From Hyphomonadaceae bacterium (GTDB lineage: Bacteria; Pseudomonadota; Alphaproteobacteria; Caulobacterales; Aquidulcibacteraceae): a stretch of DNA of 8,684 bases. The notes below the pieces were generated by a model, which saw nothing but the letters and a program-made list of their open reading frames with translations, ran no database searches and was not told where the DNA came from. The stretch covers positions 1-8,684 of the forward strand of contig JALOSP010000033.1 in the NCBI GenBank assembly GCA_025458365.1, written 5' to 3'. Made by a program: the position numbers and the translations under genes. This document shows, piece by piece, positions 7,019 through 8,684 of this stretch; positions within the stretch are counted from its first letter, which is position 1, and each line of letters opens with the position of its first letter.

Positions 7019-8684
7019 CTATGGCCTGCGCGCTACCCCTTCGCGGCGCACGTCGGCACCGCCGACCAGCCCTTGTGCGGTCAGCCGCACCGCATGCAGA
7101 CCCGACCCTTCGGCCCGCGAGCCATCCCCCAGCCGGTGGCCGCGGGCTTCGAGACCCGCGATCAGGCCAGGACTTGCTCGCCCGCGCTCCAGCTGGACGG
7201 GCACGGTGCGCGCCACGACGTTGGGCAGGCCGATGGCCTCATCAGGCACCATCCCCCAGTCCAACATGGCGACCAGCGTCTTGGTCACATAGCCGATAAT
7301 GGAATTGCCACCAGGCGATCCCACGGCCAGTTCGAACTGGCGGTTGGCATCAAACACGATGGTCGGTGACATGGACGAGCGTGGCTTCTTGCCGGGGGCG
7401 GGCGCATTGGCAATCGGCTGGCCCGCATCATCGACCACCCGGAAGGAAAAATCGGTGAGCTGGTTGTTGAGGAAGAAGCCACCCGCCATGCGTTGCGACC
7501 CGAACGGGGCCTCCACCGTAGTGGTCATCGACACCACGTTGCCTTTTGCATCGACCACCACGAAATGGCTGGTGCCAAACACATTGCCCGTGGCATCGCG
7601 CCCGCGCCGTACCGCGCCGGGGGGATCACCGGGCAACACCCGCTCGGCGGCCATGGCGTCATTGATCAGGGCAGCCCGCGAGCGAAGGTAGGTCCTGTCG
7701 AGCAAGCCAGCGACAGGGACGCTGACGAAGCCGTCATCGGCCACATAGGTATCGCGGTCGGCATAGGCGAGGCGCTGGGCCTCGATCAGGCGATGGTAGC
7801 CTTGCACCATGTCGGGGCCGGGGCTCGCCATGTCAAAGTTTTCCAGAATGCCCAGCGTGGACAGGACCGCAATCCCGCCTGAGGAGGGAGGCCCCATGCC
7901 ACACAGCAGGCGGGTGCGGTAAGTGCTGCATACGGGTTCGCGCACGACGGGGCGGTAAGCGGCCAGATCGGTCAGCGACAGGCTGCCCGGCATGGTGCCA
8001 CGGGCGGTGGAGGCCACCATCTCTTCAGCCACCCACCCCTTGTAGAACCCGTCCGGGCCGCGCTCGGCGATTTCACGCACGGTGGCGGCATAGGCTGGAT
8101 TGCGCAGAATGTGCCCGACGGGCAGCGGGCGGCCTTCGGCATCGAACAGGTAGGCCTTCAGGTCCGGACCTGGCTCTGTAAAGCGCGACAAACCGGCGAT
8201 CATCTCGCCAAACCGGGGGCTGATCGCAAAGCCCTCGTTGGCGATCTTGCCTGCAGGCATCCACGGCACCGCCCAGGGCAGCTCGCCATGGTCGTCCCAG
8301 GCTTTCTTCAGCATCGCGACCGCGCCGGGCACACCCACCGAGCGACCGGATTTGACCGCCACCCAGAAATTCAAGGGCTGGCCATTGTCACCCAGAAACA
8401 TGGTGGGCGTGGCGCCGGCCGGGGCGATCTCGCGCCCGTCATAGGCCTGCACGTCGCCGGTGGCGGCGTCATAGTGCAGCATGAAAGCCCCGCCACCCAG
8501 CCCGCTGCTCTGCGGTTCGGTCAGGCCAAGCACGGCCTGCACGGCAATCGCGGCATCCACCGCCGAACCACCTGCGGCAAGGATCTCCACCCCGGCCTGA
8601 ACAGCCAGCGGATTGGCGGCGGCCACCATGCCGCCATGGGCCCATGCGGTGACCGGTTTGGCTTCAATGATCCGGTTGGCATCG
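7019..8684 (-). CDS. ggt: Gamma-glutamyltransferase (glutathione hydrolase), N-terminus cut by window end
   Basis: This N-terminal nucleophile hydrolase cleaves or transfers the gamma-glutamyl group of glutathione and its conjugates, normally in the periplasm. The frame stays open through the last base, and residues before the internal ATG at 8629 (KPVTAWAHGGMVAAANP) are conserved in the family. The true start and signal peptide therefore lie outside, and 554 residues are visible. Counting from the first full codon (8683), T371 in FGTSHF is the autocleavage site and nucleophile (codon 7571-7573). The small subunit would be 184 residues, near E. coli's 190. R84 (GREIAP), D411 (LTDFS), S436-S437 (SSMSPT) and G458-G459 (GSPGG) match E. 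coli R114, D433, S462/S463 and G483/G484. E391 replaces E. coli N411, as in the Bacillus enzyme. The lid-loop segment is shorter than E. coli's and lacks its tyrosine. Confidence 0.96.
   Translation of the reverse strand, partial: DANRIIEAKPVTAWAHGGMVAAANPLAVQAGVEILAAGGSAVDAAIAVQAVLGLTEPQSSGLGGGAFMLHYDAATGDVQAYDGREIAPAGATPTMFLGDNGQPLNFWVAVKSGRSVGVPGAVAMLKKAWDDHGELPWAVPWMPAGKIANEGFAISPRFGEMIAGLSRFTEPGPDLKAYLFDAEGRPLPVGHILRNPAYAATVREIAERGPDGFYKGWVAEEMVASTARGTMPGSLSLTDLAAYRPVVREPVCSTYRTRLLCGMGPPSSGGIAVLSTLGILENFDMASPGPDMVQGYHRLIEAQRLAYADRDTYVADDGFVSVPVAGLLDRTYLRSRAALINDAMAAERVLPGDPPGAVRRGRDATGNVFGTSHFVVVDAKGNVVSMTTTVEAPFGSQRMAGGFFLNNQLTDFSFRVVDDAGQPIANAPAPGKKPRSSMSPTIVFDANRQFELAVGSPGGNSIIGYVTKTLVAMLDWGMVPDEAIGLPNVVARTVPVQLERGRASPGLIAGLEARGHRLGDGSRAEGSGLHAVRLTAQGLVGGADVRREGVARRP

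Noticed and set aside
8629..8629. ATG at 8629 as the start of the gamma-glutamyltransferase.
   Set aside because: The frame continues to the window edge with family-conserved residues upstream, so this methionine is internal.

Overview
The window reads as an ordinary, gene-dense chromosomal stretch of a GC-rich alphaproteobacterium. The flagellin is of the short Caulobacter type, with an NGAIW motif near the N-terminus and a QALSIANQS...LSLFR ending. That points to the Caulobacterales/Hyphomonadaceae/Maricaulis side of the class, but I cannot name a genus from the sequence. I see no tRNA, rRNA, CRISPR array, insertion sequence, phage gene or recognisable defence system.

Layout: (1) 1-1054: a flagellin gene with a leader hairpin and a downstream hairpin terminator. 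(2) 1055-2152 (+): a radical SAM protein with a cysteine-rich C-terminus. (3) 2157-3968 (-): a three-domain aminopeptidase P, converging on the radical SAM gene with only 4 bases between them. (4) 3969-4139: a 171-base divergent intergenic region. (5) 4140-5261 (+): a 373-residue protein I do not recognise, whose ribosome binding site lies inside a hairpin. (6) 5332-5997 (+): a TenA thiaminase II with every catalytic residue at the Bacillus subtilis position. (7) 6003-6941 (-): a glutathione S-transferase-like protein with an extra C-terminal domain, converging on tenA with 5 bases between. (8) 7019-8684 (-): a gamma-glutamyltransferase whose N-terminus lies beyond the window end. No gene-free stretch exceeds 300 bases; the gaps are 80 (window start), 137, 4, 171, 70, 5 and 77 bases.

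How the genes may work together: the only functional pairing I can argue for is gamma-glutamyltransferase followed by the GST-like gene, on the same strand and 77 bases apart, both from glutathione-related families. TenA salvages the thiamine pyrimidine, and aminopeptidase P removes N-terminal residues from Xaa-Pro peptides; neither has a pathway partner here. The flagellin stands alone, and any flagellar cluster must lie upstream of position 1.

The points most worth a second look are the unrecognised 373-residue protein and its hairpin-masked ribosome binding site, the flagellin leader hairpin, a possible leaderless start for tenA, and the extra domain on the GST-like protein. I do not see convincing evidence for a new multi-gene system.
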